A stretch of 42,622 bases of DNA from a virus. A program made the position numbers and the translations under genes. This document shows positions 23,499 to 32,552 of the stretch, piece after piece. The stretch spans positions 1 to 42,622 of the IMG/VR virus record IMGVR_UViG_3300003543_000028; one strand, given 5' to 3'. The notes beneath the pieces are model-generated. The model was not told the origin of the DNA, ran no database searches, and saw only the letters and a program-made list of their open reading frames with translations. Position 1 is the first letter of the stretch. Each line of letters starts with the position of its first letter.

Positions 23499-24420
23499 TA
23501 TCTTCTCCTTTAATCTGTTCAGGGTGCCATAGAACTATTTCTAGCTTGCCATCAATCTCTTTAAGTAAGTGCATATTAACTAGGTTAATAGTTACAAGAG
23601 CATCTATAGATGACATACCTTTACTTTCCCAAGCTCTAACAGTCCCATCCCACATCTCTTGCTCAGTCATATCTTCATTGACAAATTTCAGCGCTTTCTT
23701 AGGTCCTATACCTTTACAGCCTTTAATATTATCTGTAGTATCGCCTAATATAGTTTGCAAATAAGGCCATAACTTAGCTGTAGCTGCAGATGTTTCAATC
23801 CACTTCATCTGTTTATTCCACTGTAAGCTCTCATAGTAGTTAAAGTGTCTTCCAGGGACTGAGTTATAAACATCTTTGTCTATAGCACACATTATATATT
23901 TCTTTGGCTCTTGCATCTTTTTATACACAACTATATCGTCAGCTTCCCACTTAGTACATATACCACCACTATAGTTTTCAAGTAAAGCAGCTTTAACTTC
24001 TTTTAGACCTGCTGGAGCTCTATTATTAACTCTATTAGCTTTATAGTCTTCTTTGACTTTGTATCTAAAGTTATCTCTACCACTTGTGAACCACAACTCA
24101 CAAGTTAAACAACCTGTTTTATCTTTAATTCTCTGCAATTTCTCTTCAGCTTTAGCTACTGCTAAATTAATATCAGTATAATAAGTAACCATACTTTCTT
24201 CATCAAAATTAGGGTCATTTATAATCTCTTGCCACTCACTCTCAGAGTGGTATTCTCTTGGCAGTATCTCAATCTCTTCCTCAGTATTAAGACAAGCTAT
24301 AAATGCAACTGTATCAGCATCTATAAGAGCTATTTTGTCATTTTTAGAAGGCATAACCTCACCATCTATATCTATATCTATATCTACTATTTCGTCTGTT
24401 CCATCAATCCCATCTAACAT
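23491..24420 (-). CDS. 5'-3' exonuclease (T7 gp6 / flap nuclease type)
   Basis: 309 residues. Start ATG 24420 is chosen because GGAGGAAG lies 6 bases upstream and the ATG touches the polymerase stop. An odd N-terminal tail encoded by a TATAGA microsatellite gives IDIDIDID (13-20) before the nuclease core. Core motifs: ALIDADTVAF, YKVKEDYKANR, KWEADDIVVYKK, IMCAIDKDVY, LGDTTDNIKGCKGIGPKKA with the helix-hairpin-helix. All acidic metal ligands appear to be in place. T7 gp6-like nucleases remove RNA primers and degrade host DNA to feed phage nucleotide pools. Family confident. Confidence 0.88.
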   Translation of the reverse strand: MLDGIDGTDEIVDIDIDIDGEVMPSKNDKIALIDADTVAFIACLNTEEEIEILPREYHSESEWQEIINDPNFDEESMVTYYTDINLAVAKAEEKLQRIKDKTGCLTCELWFTSGRDNFRYKVKEDYKANRVNNRAPAGLKEVKAALLENYSGGICTKWEADDIVVYKKMQEPKKYIMCAIDKDVYNSVPGRHFNYYESLQWNKQMKWIETSAATAKLWPYLQTILGDTTDNIKGCKGIGPKKALKFVNEDMTEQEMWDGTVRAWESKGMSSIDALVTINLVNMHLLKEIDGKLEIVLWHPEQIKGEDNE

Positions 24421-26066
24421 TATACTTCCTCCACTTCTGCAATCATTGGTATATCTTTAAAGAAGAACGCTTTAGTCTTACTTATTTCTTCCCAGCCTTT
24501 AATCATACTAGTCTCTAACATTTTAGTCCAGTACTCTAAATCTTCCCTTGGTATTTCTAAATAAATAGCATCGTGTACTACATTTATAATATACTTAAGA
24601 CACTCACTATTAGTTTCTTTAACCATATAGTGCACAGCTAATTTAGTTGTCTCAGCACCACTGCCTTGAACAGGCCCGTTAATACCATCAGTCCCGAGTC
24701 TAGGCTTAGTTCTTCTGCCTAAAGCTGTAGTATATATATAGCCACCCTCTTTAACGCCATCCCATACTTTCTTATGGTACTTAGCTATATTAGGGTACTT
24801 CTTGAAATACTTATTTCTAATATTTCTAGCTTCTTCTTGAGTCATAGTAACGCCAAAGTTTACAAATGCATATTCTTGGAACGCAGGAGCACTCATACCA
24901 AATACAAAGCCAAAGTTAATAGCTTTAGCTTTAACTCTCTCTTCTTTAGTTACTTCATCTTTACCAGATATAAACTTAGCCATTGAAGTATGTAAGTCTT
25001 CGCCATCTTTAAGTTGTTTATACATAGCTGGTTCATTAAATAATGCACAAGCTAGTCTTAATTCTAAAGTAGAATAATCTGCCTCTATAACTATCTTGTC
25101 AGAGTCAGTAGACTTAAACATATACTGTAAGTCTCTCGGTATTTGCTGAGCATTTATGCCTCTATTCATATCACCGCCAGTTGCTGTAAATCTACCTGTT
25201 GCTGCGCCAGCTACATTATATCTTGTAAATACTCTTGGGTAGTTATATGAATTTAGCATAGTCTTTTTCTTTAATAGTCTTCTTTGTTCAAATATAACCT
25301 TAGCTAATTGATTACCCTCACTTATTAATTTAATAAGTGTATTTTTATCAGTTTTATCAACTCCTAAAGCTTCTTTACATTGTTTAGGTGAGTTTGGATT
25401 AAGTCCATTAAGATATCTATAGTTCTCTTCAATCTTATCAACCATAGCATCTAGCTCTTTTCTAACTGACATCTGGTCTATAGGTATCCCATTTTGTTGA
25501 TATTGTATAGCATACTTCATAGATAACATATCTACTTTGTAGGCTAGTACTTCTCTACCGTTTTGTATATTTTTATTTTGCCAAATAAGCCATAAAGCAT
25601 ATACGTCTGTTGCAGAGTATCTCAACTGTTTACCTGATAAATAAGCGCCTTTAATAAATCCTTGTTTTTGTAAATCTTTTTTGTCTAAGTCTTCATATAA
25701 CTTGTCCCAGCCAAACTTAGATACTACAACATCTAAGCTGAATTGCTGCCACTCAGGATAAGCTGATTTAACTAAATAAAAACAGTCATCAAACTTATCT
25801 GTCGTCATGTTTAATGTACCGAAGTCATATGAGCAGTTATACCATATAGTCCATAAAGGTTTAATAAAGTTCTTAGCTTCATCTAAGTCTATCTCATCTG
25901 TATCTATAATATATATTATGTCTGAGGTGTCTGGTTGAAATAGCTGTATAAGTCTTGTATTAGTGTAAAGACCGTCAGTTTCAATATCAGCAAAAGTGGG
26001 TAAGTCATCTCTTAAGTGTATTTCATCAAGTGAGTCAATAACTTTATATTTAATTTCGTGTTCCAT
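24420..26066 (-). CDS. Family A DNA polymerase with 3'-5' exonuclease
   Basis: 548 residues, compact for this family (T7 gp5 has 704). The exonuclease has Exo I ADIETDG (D27, E29), Exo II YNCSYDFGTL (N77, D81) and Exo III LRYSATD. The polymerase has motif A IVIEADYSTLELR (about 321-333), motif B RVKAKAINFGFVFG (about 372-385; Phe at the site of E. coli F762, and Phe where E. coli has Y766) and motif C VVHDAIYLE (about 495). It would replicate the genome together with the SF3-like ATPase and SSB encoded upstream. A possible promoter and a terminator-like hairpin separate it from the SSB gene. Certain assignment. Confidence 0.95.
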   Translation of the reverse strand: MEHEIKYKVIDSLDEIHLRDDLPTFADIETDGLYTNTRLIQLFQPDTSDIIYIIDTDEIDLDEAKNFIKPLWTIWYNCSYDFGTLNMTTDKFDDCFYLVKSAYPEWQQFSLDVVVSKFGWDKLYEDLDKKDLQKQGFIKGAYLSGKQLRYSATDVYALWLIWQNKNIQNGREVLAYKVDMLSMKYAIQYQQNGIPIDQMSVRKELDAMVDKIEENYRYLNGLNPNSPKQCKEALGVDKTDKNTLIKLISEGNQLAKVIFEQRRLLKKKTMLNSYNYPRVFTRYNVAGAATGRFTATGGDMNRGINAQQIPRDLQYMFKSTDSDKIVIEADYSTLELRLACALFNEPAMYKQLKDGEDLHTSMAKFISGKDEVTKEERVKAKAINFGFVFGMSAPAFQEYAFVNFGVTMTQEEARNIRNKYFKKYPNIAKYHKKVWDGVKEGGYIYTTALGRRTKPRLGTDGINGPVQGSGAETTKLAVHYMVKETNSECLKYIINVVHDAIYLEIPREDLEYWTKMLETSMIKGWEEISKTKAFFFKDIPMIAEVEEV

Positions 26067-26087
26067 TTGTGTCCTTTTATTAGAGTA

Positions 26088-26121
26088 ATTATCTCTGTAT
26101 TGTTTAGCTAAACTAAATTAA
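26088..26121 (-). promoter_or_regulatory. Weak promoter candidate before DNA polymerase
   Basis: GATAAT (26088-26093, minus strand) followed by TACTCTA, the same start-region sequence seen after the promoters at 33771 and 33860. The upstream T/A blocks match the consensus poorly. It lies between the SSB terminator hairpin and the polymerase start. Confidence 0.35.
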
Positions 26122-26125
26122 CTAT

Positions 26126-26156
26126 GTAAAAATAAAGGGTAGTTATTAGCTACCCT
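26126..26156 (-). terminator. Terminator after the SSB gene
   Basis: On the minus strand: AGGGTAG, a 7-base loop, CTACCCT, then TTATTTTTA. The stem (26136-26142 with 26150-26156) plus U-run makes this the clearest intrinsic terminator of the window. It would limit transcription from SSB into the polymerase. Confidence 0.7.
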
Positions 26157-26166
26157 AAACTACTAA

Positions 26167-26787
26167 CTATAAGTCTGGTTGTTCGTCAGCACTTACTTCT
26201 GGCACATTACCATTTTCAGGGGCTTCAAAATCACCTTCTTCAGATATATCATCTGCATCAATATCTGCAGAGCCACCTTCAACTAGTTTTGCTATTTGCA
26301 CACCTTTTAAGTATAGTGAGATACCATATTGTTTAGCAAACTCATAACCTGCAGCTTCACCGTGAATAACACCTCTTGAGCCATTACCAACAATAGTTTC
26401 ACCTAAGTCTATTTTTTGACCTTTAGCATTATATACAGCAACTTTGTTTGGCTTACCGTCAGGAAAGAAGCTATTTGTTTTAAACGCAAAGATTGTTTCA
26501 TCTGTCTCTTCATCAGTATCTGGGTCTTTTACAACTTTATAACCTAATGATTTTGGCTGTGTAGCTTTTTTAATTTTAGTAGGATTAGCAGCTTTATATT
26601 CTTCCCATACTGTATTAATATCTGTCATTAACTTTTGACAAGCTGGACTTTCAGTTTTTAAAACTATACTAGCTAGCTTTTGCATTTTAGAACCATCATT
26701 GTTCTCACTCTGGTCTCTACCATCACCTGTAATAAATACCCATATAAGTTCACTTACTGGTGTTTTAATTTTTGTATTCTTTGCCAT
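26167..26787 (-). CDS. Single-stranded DNA-binding protein, T7 gp2.5 type (DUF2815-like)
   Basis: 206 residues with AGGAG 7 bases before ATG. Features: N-terminal KIKTPVSELIWVFI strand, a K-rich helix, then an OB-like part (ETIFAFKTNSFFPDGKPNKVAVYNAKGQKI, GNGSRGVIHGEAAGYEFAKQYGISLYLKGVQIAKLVE), and a very acidic C-terminal tail (ADIDADDISEEGDFEAPENG) as used by gp2.5 to contact polymerase and helicase. It coats ssDNA at forks. It is flanked by hairpins on both sides, as expected of a strongly expressed gene. Family fairly sure. Confidence 0.8.
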   Translation of the reverse strand: MAKNTKIKTPVSELIWVFITGDGRDQSENNDGSKMQKLASIVLKTESPACQKLMTDINTVWEEYKAANPTKIKKATQPKSLGYKVVKDPDTDEETDETIFAFKTNSFFPDGKPNKVAVYNAKGQKIDLGETIVGNGSRGVIHGEAAGYEFAKQYGISLYLKGVQIAKLVEGGSADIDADDISEEGDFEAPENGNVPEVSADEQPDL

Positions 26788-26876
26788 AACTGTTTCTCCT
26801 TTGTACGACTGTTTTCAATTGTTTCGTTTGTCTCCATTGTTTCAAATAGCACTCGTGTAAACTCCTAGTGAGCTTA

Positions 26877-26904
26877 ATAGGGCACTCCTTCTAGAGTGCC
26901 CTAT
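26877..26904 (-). terminator. Hairpin between paralogue 1 and SSB
   Basis: Eleven-base perfect stem ATAGGGCACTC / GAGTGCCCTAT with a six-base loop, directly after the stop at 26909 (minus strand). Only a short T-poor tail follows, so it is probably an attenuator or mRNA 3'-end stabiliser. Confidence 0.55.
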
Positions 26905-26908
26905 AAAC

Positions 26909-27403
26909 TTACTTAGCTTCAGTTGGCTCGTCTTTAGAAGGAAGAACATCTGTAACAGAACTAAAATCAGGTTTTTCAAGTTTAGCTTTTTCAAGTTTAG
27001 CTTTACCTTGTTCAGGTGTCATAACGCCATCAAGCACATCAGTCATGATTGCTTTTTCTGTTGCAGCAAGTTGTTTGTTATGAGCTTTTTTGATTGACTC
27101 ACCTTGCTTAGAAACTCTTTTAAGACCATTTATACCTTTACCATTTTTCTCAGCATAGAAGAACTCTTCAGTTGCAGGTAAGAATTTACTAGATACAGAA
27201 CAAAGAATATGCGTAATATTACCATCAGCATCTTTCTTAGTAACTTCATCAATGTTAACTGTTGCTCCACCAGCTTTTGGCGCTAAGTTATCTTCAAGAA
27301 TTGCACTTAACGCAGCTCTAAACTTATTTGCTACTTTGTGTTCATCACATAACGCAATTACAGCTGACACTGTACCTTCAAATATCTCTTTTTTCGTTGC
27401 CAT
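26909..27403 (-). CDS. Early protein of unknown function, paralogue 1
   Basis: 164 residues, AAAGGA 7 bases before ATG. No known family recognised. It shares with the product of 33255-33743 a segment F-x-x-x-L-x-x-x-L-E-x-NLAPK-x-GG (here FRAALSAILEDNLAPKAGG), then D-G-N-I, a Cys, a Pro and an NGK-x-KG-like stretch, followed by a long helix and an acidic K-rich end. The two are probably paralogues. It has its own promoter (27520) and a downstream hairpin, which suggests high expression. Possible roles are nucleic-acid or host-protein binding; there is no direct evidence. Confidence 0.7.
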   Translation of the reverse strand: MATKKEIFEGTVSAVIALCDEHKVANKFRAALSAILEDNLAPKAGGATVNIDEVTKKDADGNITHILCSVSSKFLPATEEFFYAEKNGKGINGLKRVSKQGESIKKAHNKQLAATEKAIMTDVLDGVMTPEQGKAKLEKAKLEKPDFSSVTDVLPSKDEPTEAK

Positions 27404-27519
27404 AGGTTATCCTTTAAGTGGGTCCTCACCCGAATTTATTAGATAGTTTAATGGCCTTCCCAAGCCATATTAATCAAATTAAAATTTTAATTAATCCTTA
27501 TTTGATTATTTATAATATA

Positions 27520-27553
27520 ATTATATCAAATCAATCTTTAAATCTTCATTAAA
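27520..27553 (-). promoter_or_regulatory. Early promoter for paralogue 1 / SSB
   Basis: Minus-strand 34-base element with TTTAATG at 1-7, TTTAAAG at 12-18 and GATATAAT at 27-34; -10 box at 27520-27525. RNA would have a leader of about 110 bases containing small hairpins (GGGT-GAGG-ACCC around 27420 and ATGGC...GCCAT around 27450). Confidence 0.7.
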
Positions 27554-27575
27554 TTGAAGGATATATTTAATAAAA

Positions 27576-28778
27576 TTAAATATATATAAATTTTTTAGCT
27601 CGGCTGATTGAAACGTACATCAATCTAACATAAGTATCATAATAACTATTCATAATTGACTTCTTTATATCATTCTTGTCTACAAATACTGTATCAAACT
27701 CACTACCTTGTGATTTATGTACAGTTGTAGCAAATGAATAATCCATTATATAAGCTCTACCTAGTGCATATACATCTTTAAAGTACTTCTTATTTTCAAT
27801 AGCTTTCATTTTAGCTTTTTTAAGGGCAACATTAGCTTTATCAATGCCAACTATAACCGGATAGATACAACCACCTATAGTGTCTATAAATTGTATATCT
27901 TTATTGTCTATTAATGCTTTTAGTGAAGCTTCTAAAAACTTCTTATTTATCTGCTTGTTCTGTAATTCTAATTTACCAGTCTCGAACCAGTTTATTAAAT
28001 CTTTAGTTGTAGGTTTAATAAATTTAATAGCTAATACAGTGTCAAGTAAACTACCTAATTGTACTTCTTGACCTTCATAACCAGTTATACCTAATTGTTT
28101 AGCTATGTTTTTATTCCATTGTCCTACAGCTTTATTAGTATATGCTAGTAATCTATCGCCGCGTTTAAACTCTTTAATGTCAAACTTCCTTACATTTTCT
28201 GAGTATGGCGTAGTTAAATCTTTATTATTAGTGCCTTCTAAGTAGTTAACGAACTTAGTGTATAATCTAACTACATCAGAGCTTTCGCTTCTGTATTGCT
28301 TAGTTAAGTTAGTTGTAAATTCAGGGTCAGTTTGTATTTGTTGACCTTTCACTGGTAGTAACTGATAAGGGTCAAGAAAGCAGTGTATAGTTACGTCAAT
28401 TTTGCTGTCATCCTCCTCAAATACTGCATATTCTTCAACTTTCCCGATTATCTCAAAAAACATATCCTCAGATACCATTCCAGCTTCATCTATGATGATA
28501 TTTTTATACTCGCCTAATTCTTTATCCAATTTTATCGTCGTATCTATGTGATTAATATGTTGTGCGTTTTCATTAATAGCCGGTATCCACCCTAATAATG
28601 CGTGTATAGTTTTAACTTCAACGCCTCCAGCTAAATGTTCTTTTAATCTATGTAGCGCTTTATGAGTAGGCGCCAAAACTACCATAGTATCTGACGGTAA
28701 TTTATTAGTTAACTCTATCAAAGTGTGACTCTTGCCAGTCCCCGCATACCCAGTAGTATAGTTAATTTCTAGTGCCAT
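27576..28778 (-). CDS. SF1 helicase (Dda/RecD2-like)
   Basis: 400 residues, AAAGGA 7 bases before ATG. Motif I GYAGTGKS (10-17), Ia VVLAPTHKAL, motif II IIIDEAGMVS (about 93-102), motif III LDPYQLLPV, a Q-Y-R motif IV (LTKQYRSES), motif V VHKSQGSEFDTVFVD and motif VI YVSISRAKKFIYI at the very C-terminus. This pattern and size match the Dda/RecD-like SF1B helicases, which unwind in the 5'-3' direction and help start replication or recombination. The protein ends straight after motif VI, as in T4 Dda-like proteins without an extension. Confident at family level. Confidence 0.87.
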   Translation of the reverse strand: MALEINYTTGYAGTGKSHTLIELTNKLPSDTMVVLAPTHKALHRLKEHLAGGVEVKTIHALLGWIPAINENAQHINHIDTTIKLDKELGEYKNIIIDEAGMVSEDMFFEIIGKVEEYAVFEEDDSKIDVTIHCFLDPYQLLPVKGQQIQTDPEFTTNLTKQYRSESSDVVRLYTKFVNYLEGTNNKDLTTPYSENVRKFDIKEFKRGDRLLAYTNKAVGQWNKNIAKQLGITGYEGQEVQLGSLLDTVLAIKFIKPTTKDLINWFETGKLELQNKQINKKFLEASLKALIDNKDIQFIDTIGGCIYPVIVGIDKANVALKKAKMKAIENKKYFKDVYALGRAYIMDYSFATTVHKSQGSEFDTVFVDKNDIKKSIMNSYYDTYVRLMYVSISRAKKFIYI

Positions 28779-28911
28779 ATCGTTTCCTTTCTTAGTTGTC
28801 TGTAATCCGAGTCTCTTAGTATATCTAAAAGTTCCTCATACTCTCGCTCATATCTCTCTCTTGCTGGTCCATATACTTATTTAGGGCCACTGTGTTAGCA
28901 CACTGTTCCAT
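28769..28911 (-). pseudogene. Small frameshifted gene with a GA-tract (28-residue ORF at 28825-28911)
   Basis: ATG 28911 has an excellent site (AAAGGAG, 8 bases upstream) and overlaps the previous stop as TAATG, so translation is expected. It encodes 28 residues (MEQCANTVALNKYMDQQ...) and stops at 28825. Another frame then continues with normal-looking coding sequence (ERYEREYEELLDILRDSDYR) to a stop at 28769, inside the helicase start. The frames would join to a 46-residue protein if one GA unit of the GAGAGAGA run at about 28853-28860 were removed. Repeat slippage, a real mutation or a sequencing error could explain this. Confidence 0.45.
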
Positions 28912-29381
28912 TATATATTCTCCTTTTGCCATCTGATAGACTCTTCTGTGTTATTTTGCTCACTATAAGATAGAGTTTTTACTGTTTTAGAGTCATATAT
29001 CATTCTTAACGAGTAGCTAAATTCATCTTCTCTGCCACAAGATAAGTTGTCATCTAAATTATGTAACCAGAAGAACCCAGCAACACCTACAAACTTCTTA
29101 GATGCTTCAATATATACATAGCATTCGTTATGTACTGTAACAACTATACAACCGTCTTCTAGGTAATCTATCGGTTTCATTAAATCACTAGTTAATGCTT
29201 TAAATTCTTTAACTACTTCTATCGTAGAGCCTGTTTTACCAAAGATTGTAATTTCACTAGTTTTATCAAGCTCAGAAAATTTTAGTTTCATTACATCATA
29301 TTTACCTATATCCTCAGACCTAGTGGTTTCACTAAGTATTTCTAGCTTTGTTATATTATGTAGGCTTATGTTTGTAGTCAT
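28911..29381 (-). CDS. Hypothetical protein, beta-rich
   Basis: 156 residues, GAGGT about 8 bases before ATG. The predicted strands (KLEILSETTRSEDIGKYDV, CIVVTVHNECYVYIEASKKF) suggest a beta-rich fold without membrane spans. No known family or active-site motif. It overlaps the small coiled-coil gene upstream at the stop/start, so it belongs to the operon that starts with the SF3-like ATPase. Confidence 0.6.
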   Translation of the reverse strand: MTTNISLHNITKLEILSETTRSEDIGKYDVMKLKFSELDKTSEITIFGKTGSTIEVVKEFKALTSDLMKPIDYLEDGCIVVTVHNECYVYIEASKKFVGVAGFFWLHNLDDNLSCGREDEFSYSLRMIYDSKTVKTLSYSEQNNTEESIRWQKENI

Positions 29382-29578
29382 TATAGTTTACCTCTTAATT
29401 CGTTAATTTTATTATCAGTCTCTTGCAGTCTAAGGATTATATTATCATAGTCCTCATTAGCTACACCTACATACTCTGCTAATGCACTTAGTCTCATCAT
29501 TAGCTCTTTCTGTAACTCTCGTCGTTTATTAAGTTCTGTTATTATGTTGTCTCTAGCTACTATGTAACTACTACTCAT
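29381..29578 (-). CDS. Small coiled-coil protein
   Basis: 65 residues with AAGGAG 7 bases before ATG and ATGA overlap with the large ATPase gene. Nearly the whole protein is helical with heptads (LNKRRELQKELMMRLSALAE and ILRLQETDNKINELRGKL). No family recognised. Direct coupling to the primase/helicase suggests a possible small partner subunit. Confidence 0.6.
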   Translation of the reverse strand: MSSSYIVARDNIITELNKRRELQKELMMRLSALAEYVGVANEDYDNIILRLQETDNKINELRGKL

Positions 29579-32109
29579 ACTTCAACTCCTTCCTCTTTAA
29601 TTGGCTCTACTTCACCGTTATCACTTTCTTGTCCTTTAATGTCACCATCTTCATTTAGTAAATCATAACTTCTTAGTAACTCCTCAGTAATAACTAAATC
29701 TTGCTTATTCTGTCTTATATCTTTACTGACTATCGAAGGCTTCAAAACATTATCATTCATCTCTAGCATCTTCGGTACGTCTTTATATGATATCTCTTCT
29801 ATATCGTCAATAACACCAGGGATACTTATCATATGTGTAAATGACCCTTCTGCATTCCATAATCTTAGTCTATACTGACTACCGTGTGATGCTCTATTTA
29901 ATCGTATTAAACAGTCTGTTACAGGTCGTGGTTCCATCAATGTCTGTATCTCATCAAGTCTAGGTAAATCTACTGTACTACCTATCGCTAGTGCTAACTG
30001 TTTAATCTTACTTATACCTCCTTTCATAAATTTATAGTAATGGTCATCAACTTCTTTCCATCTACCGTTATGTCCATAGTCTTTCTTACTAATTTTATCT
30101 ACATCATAAGCTAAATAAATCGCAAAGTCTAATAACTCAGTTCTAATCATTTCTTTGATATCTGGGTCATCTAAATTTAGAGCTTCTCTTAGTGGGCGCG
30201 TTGAATACCCTACTACTAATCTACGTTCACCTACTGTCTCTGAAGCTGGTACAACTATCTTATTCATAGTAACAAATGGCGTAACTTCCTGGACTACATC
30301 TTCACCTTTCTTAACACTCGACTGCATCGCTCTAATACCTTCGTGATATTCAGCCCCGAATTTATTCAATGTCTGTATCACAGGTTTAAGTAACGGCGTA
30401 TTAACTAAGTGGTGTATCTCATCTATTAACAGGATATCAAGGTTAACCAAATAGTCATTAAACTTCTCTGTTAGAATATCACCATTAGTTTTTAAGTATC
30501 TCTTAGAACTAAATAGTGGCTTCAATATACCTTCTACTAGTCCAGTCTTAAATGAATGAGGTGGTCCCATAAGCGCAAATATCAATGGACTAGGCTCTCT
30601 TGTAAGTAACTTACGCTTTATAAATGGCAGAAATAACTCGTGAGTCTTCTCTTTACCTATCTGTGACTCTATAGCAGCTATTATAGTCTTAGGATATTTA
30701 TATCTATGCTTCATCTGTCTCATAGTATTCTCTGAGTCATAGAACATTTCTTGTATAGCAGTTCTTTTATAAATATTAAATTTGTGCCTTTTAGTAAGCG
30801 TATCGTCTTCAATGGGCAATAGCCCAAATGGATAGTCTGGTCTTTCTACTAAGTCTATTGAGCGTGCTCTTTCTTGTATTTGAGTCAATCTTTTCTTAGG
30901 CATCGTAATCTCACCTGCTAACTCTTCCTTAAGCATCGCTACCGTTGGAAACAGTCTTATCTCACCTGTCTCTACGTTGTGCAGCATATGTGGAGTACCC
31001 TTAGCAGTATGCGCTGTAACTCTATAAATATCTACTATTTGTTTATTGTCGTTATATACACTAGCAGTACGTGACTCCCAATTCTCATCATAGTTATATG
31101 GCTCCTTAGTATCCGGCATTAATATCTCCTTTTGTAGTTGATCTAAGTTCTTTGAGCGTGGCAGCATATTATTTATAGTCTGTATAATCATAGTGTGCTG
31201 CTGTGAGCTTATACCCGGGTCATTCTTTAAACTACCTGATAGTCTAAATAATAAGTCATTCGGCTTCTGAGTATAATATTTCGGCTTATAAGGATATGAC
31301 TCTTCAGCTGGTGCTTTAAACCCTTCTTTAAGGTCTGCCTTAGTTCTCTTAGCTATAAAGTTCGCTAGTGTAATCTCTACTGTAGAGTCATTCGGGTTAA
31401 ATCCCTTAAACATAAACCCTAACTGTGACGTCTGATTTGTGTGCTCAGGTAAATATGAGCCACTTTCTTTGCGCGTGTCTAAGTGCTCTGGTCTTGTATC
31501 TTTAAACAGTGCCATAACCGCCAACTGTACAACTTTGGGCACCGGTCTAATGCTATCAGTGTCGTTTATAGCTATTAATTCCTTAGTGTTATTACCCTTG
31601 TTAGCCATAAACATTACTTTGTCTGAGCTAGCTAGGACGTCTAGGTCGTCGCCTAATCCACCTCTGTGTATTGAATACACATAGTCCTTCATCATTTTAT
31701 TATCTGGTGTATCGTGGTACGTGAAGTTATATCCTGCCTTACCTATACCCTTCGAAATAACTAATGGTCTCTGGTCCTCTGGGAGGTTCTTAACTATATT
31801 ATATAACAACTCAGCTTTCGCTCTATTGTCTGGGTCAAGAGTTATAAGAGGTGGGTTGCATAACCCGTGCACTATTGCGACTGTCTTATCTGCGTTATTG
31901 TCTACTAAGAGCTCTTTAAAGCTATTAGTTTTCAATAACGAGCTAATGTTTTTCTTCCAAGCTTGGTGGAATATTACACTAGTTCTACCATCTTTAGTTA
32001 TCTTAGCTTCTGGAGATAAGCCCTTCGCCTTCAACTGCTCCTGTGTGTATATGTCTTTAGCTCTTACTAACGGCTCTGTCGTTGCGTAAACTAATTCTTG
32101 TTTTAACAT
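29575..32109 (-). CDS. Putative replicative primase/helicase with SF3-type ATPase
   Basis: 844 residues. The C-terminal third has a Walker A region ALMGPPHSFKTGLV (about 509-522), Walker B LDILLIDEIHHLV (about 551-563), a sensor-like TPFVTMNK and an arginine-bearing TVGERRLVVGYS, in the order and spacing of SF3 (D5/E1-like) helicases. Its loop (GPPHSFKT) departs from the classic GxxGxGKS. The first 470 residues have no motif I can name; a primase domain would be expected here, and a possible D-x-D lies in GGLGDDLDVLAS. The C-terminal tail is acidic. No other replicative helicase or primase is visible, so this protein likely fills the role of T7 gp4. Confidence 0.65.
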   Translation of the reverse strand: MLKQELVYATTEPLVRAKDIYTQEQLKAKGLSPEAKITKDGRTSVIFHQAWKKNISSLLKTNSFKELLVDNNADKTVAIVHGLCNPPLITLDPDNRAKAELLYNIVKNLPEDQRPLVISKGIGKAGYNFTYHDTPDNKMMKDYVYSIHRGGLGDDLDVLASSDKVMFMANKGNNTKELIAINDTDSIRPVPKVVQLAVMALFKDTRPEHLDTRKESGSYLPEHTNQTSQLGFMFKGFNPNDSTVEITLANFIAKRTKADLKEGFKAPAEESYPYKPKYYTQKPNDLLFRLSGSLKNDPGISSQQHTMIIQTINNMLPRSKNLDQLQKEILMPDTKEPYNYDENWESRTASVYNDNKQIVDIYRVTAHTAKGTPHMLHNVETGEIRLFPTVAMLKEELAGEITMPKKRLTQIQERARSIDLVERPDYPFGLLPIEDDTLTKRHKFNIYKRTAIQEMFYDSENTMRQMKHRYKYPKTIIAAIESQIGKEKTHELFLPFIKRKLLTREPSPLIFALMGPPHSFKTGLVEGILKPLFSSKRYLKTNGDILTEKFNDYLVNLDILLIDEIHHLVNTPLLKPVIQTLNKFGAEYHEGIRAMQSSVKKGEDVVQEVTPFVTMNKIVVPASETVGERRLVVGYSTRPLREALNLDDPDIKEMIRTELLDFAIYLAYDVDKISKKDYGHNGRWKEVDDHYYKFMKGGISKIKQLALAIGSTVDLPRLDEIQTLMEPRPVTDCLIRLNRASHGSQYRLRLWNAEGSFTHMISIPGVIDDIEEISYKDVPKMLEMNDNVLKPSIVSKDIRQNKQDLVITEELLRSYDLLNEDGDIKGQESDNGEVEPIKEEGVEV

Positions 32110-32552
32110 TCTATGCCTTTAGTAAGTTCAATGTACTTGGCTGAAGTGACTGAAGTGACTGAAGTGACTGATAGTTCTTTAAAATTTATCAAGTCACTAT
32201 AAACTATATCAGTTAAATATAAGTTATCATAATTCAAAGTTCTTTGCTCTCCGAATAATTTAACTTCTATTATAGCTTGTTTACGCTGTAAAATAGCTAA
32301 TCGCTCTTTATATTTAGCTATTTTAGTCAGCTTACTATTATGATATAAGCTATCTAAGTTTTTGTTAAGTTCTGTTAAGTCTTTAGATATCAGCGTTTCT
32401 AGCTTCCAATAATTGCATCTACCTGGTGGGACCTCTGAAGGCTTAATCTTATGGTATGCAAGTACGAGCTGCGCTAATTGCTCCTCCAGATATCTGGACT
32501 TCATCGCTATGAATTCATACTTCGAAGTTGTTATTTTGATATCATTTATCAA
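32103..32552 (-). CDS. Hypothetical protein with TTG start and VTS repeats
   Basis: 149 residues. The start is TTG, supported by AAGGGGA 5 bases upstream; the next ATG is only at residue 17. It is helical and basic in the middle (KIAKYKERLAILQRKQAII). Near the C-terminus a 9-base repeat (GAAGTGACT type, three units at about 32142-32169) encodes VTSVTSVTS. It overlaps the primase/helicase start by 7 bases. Possibly a helicase loader or small DNA-binding protein; not recognised. Confidence 0.55.
   Translation of the reverse strand: MINDIKITTSKYEFIAMKSRYLEEQLAQLVLAYHKIKPSEVPPGRCNYWKLETLISKDLTELNKNLDSLYHNSKLTKIAKYKERLAILQRKQAIIEVKLFGEQRTLNYDNLYLTDIVYSDLINFKELSVTSVTSVTSAKYIELTKGIEC

Noticed and set aside
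26731-26832. Short minus-strand ORF overlapping the SSB start (begins METNETIENS)
   Set aside because: No ribosome site and no coding-like composition; the region is better explained as the SSB leader.
31721-32089. Plus-strand ORF inside the SF3-like gene
   Set aside because: It is antisense to a long real gene, has no ribosome site and lies inside a minus-strand operon without plus-strand genes.
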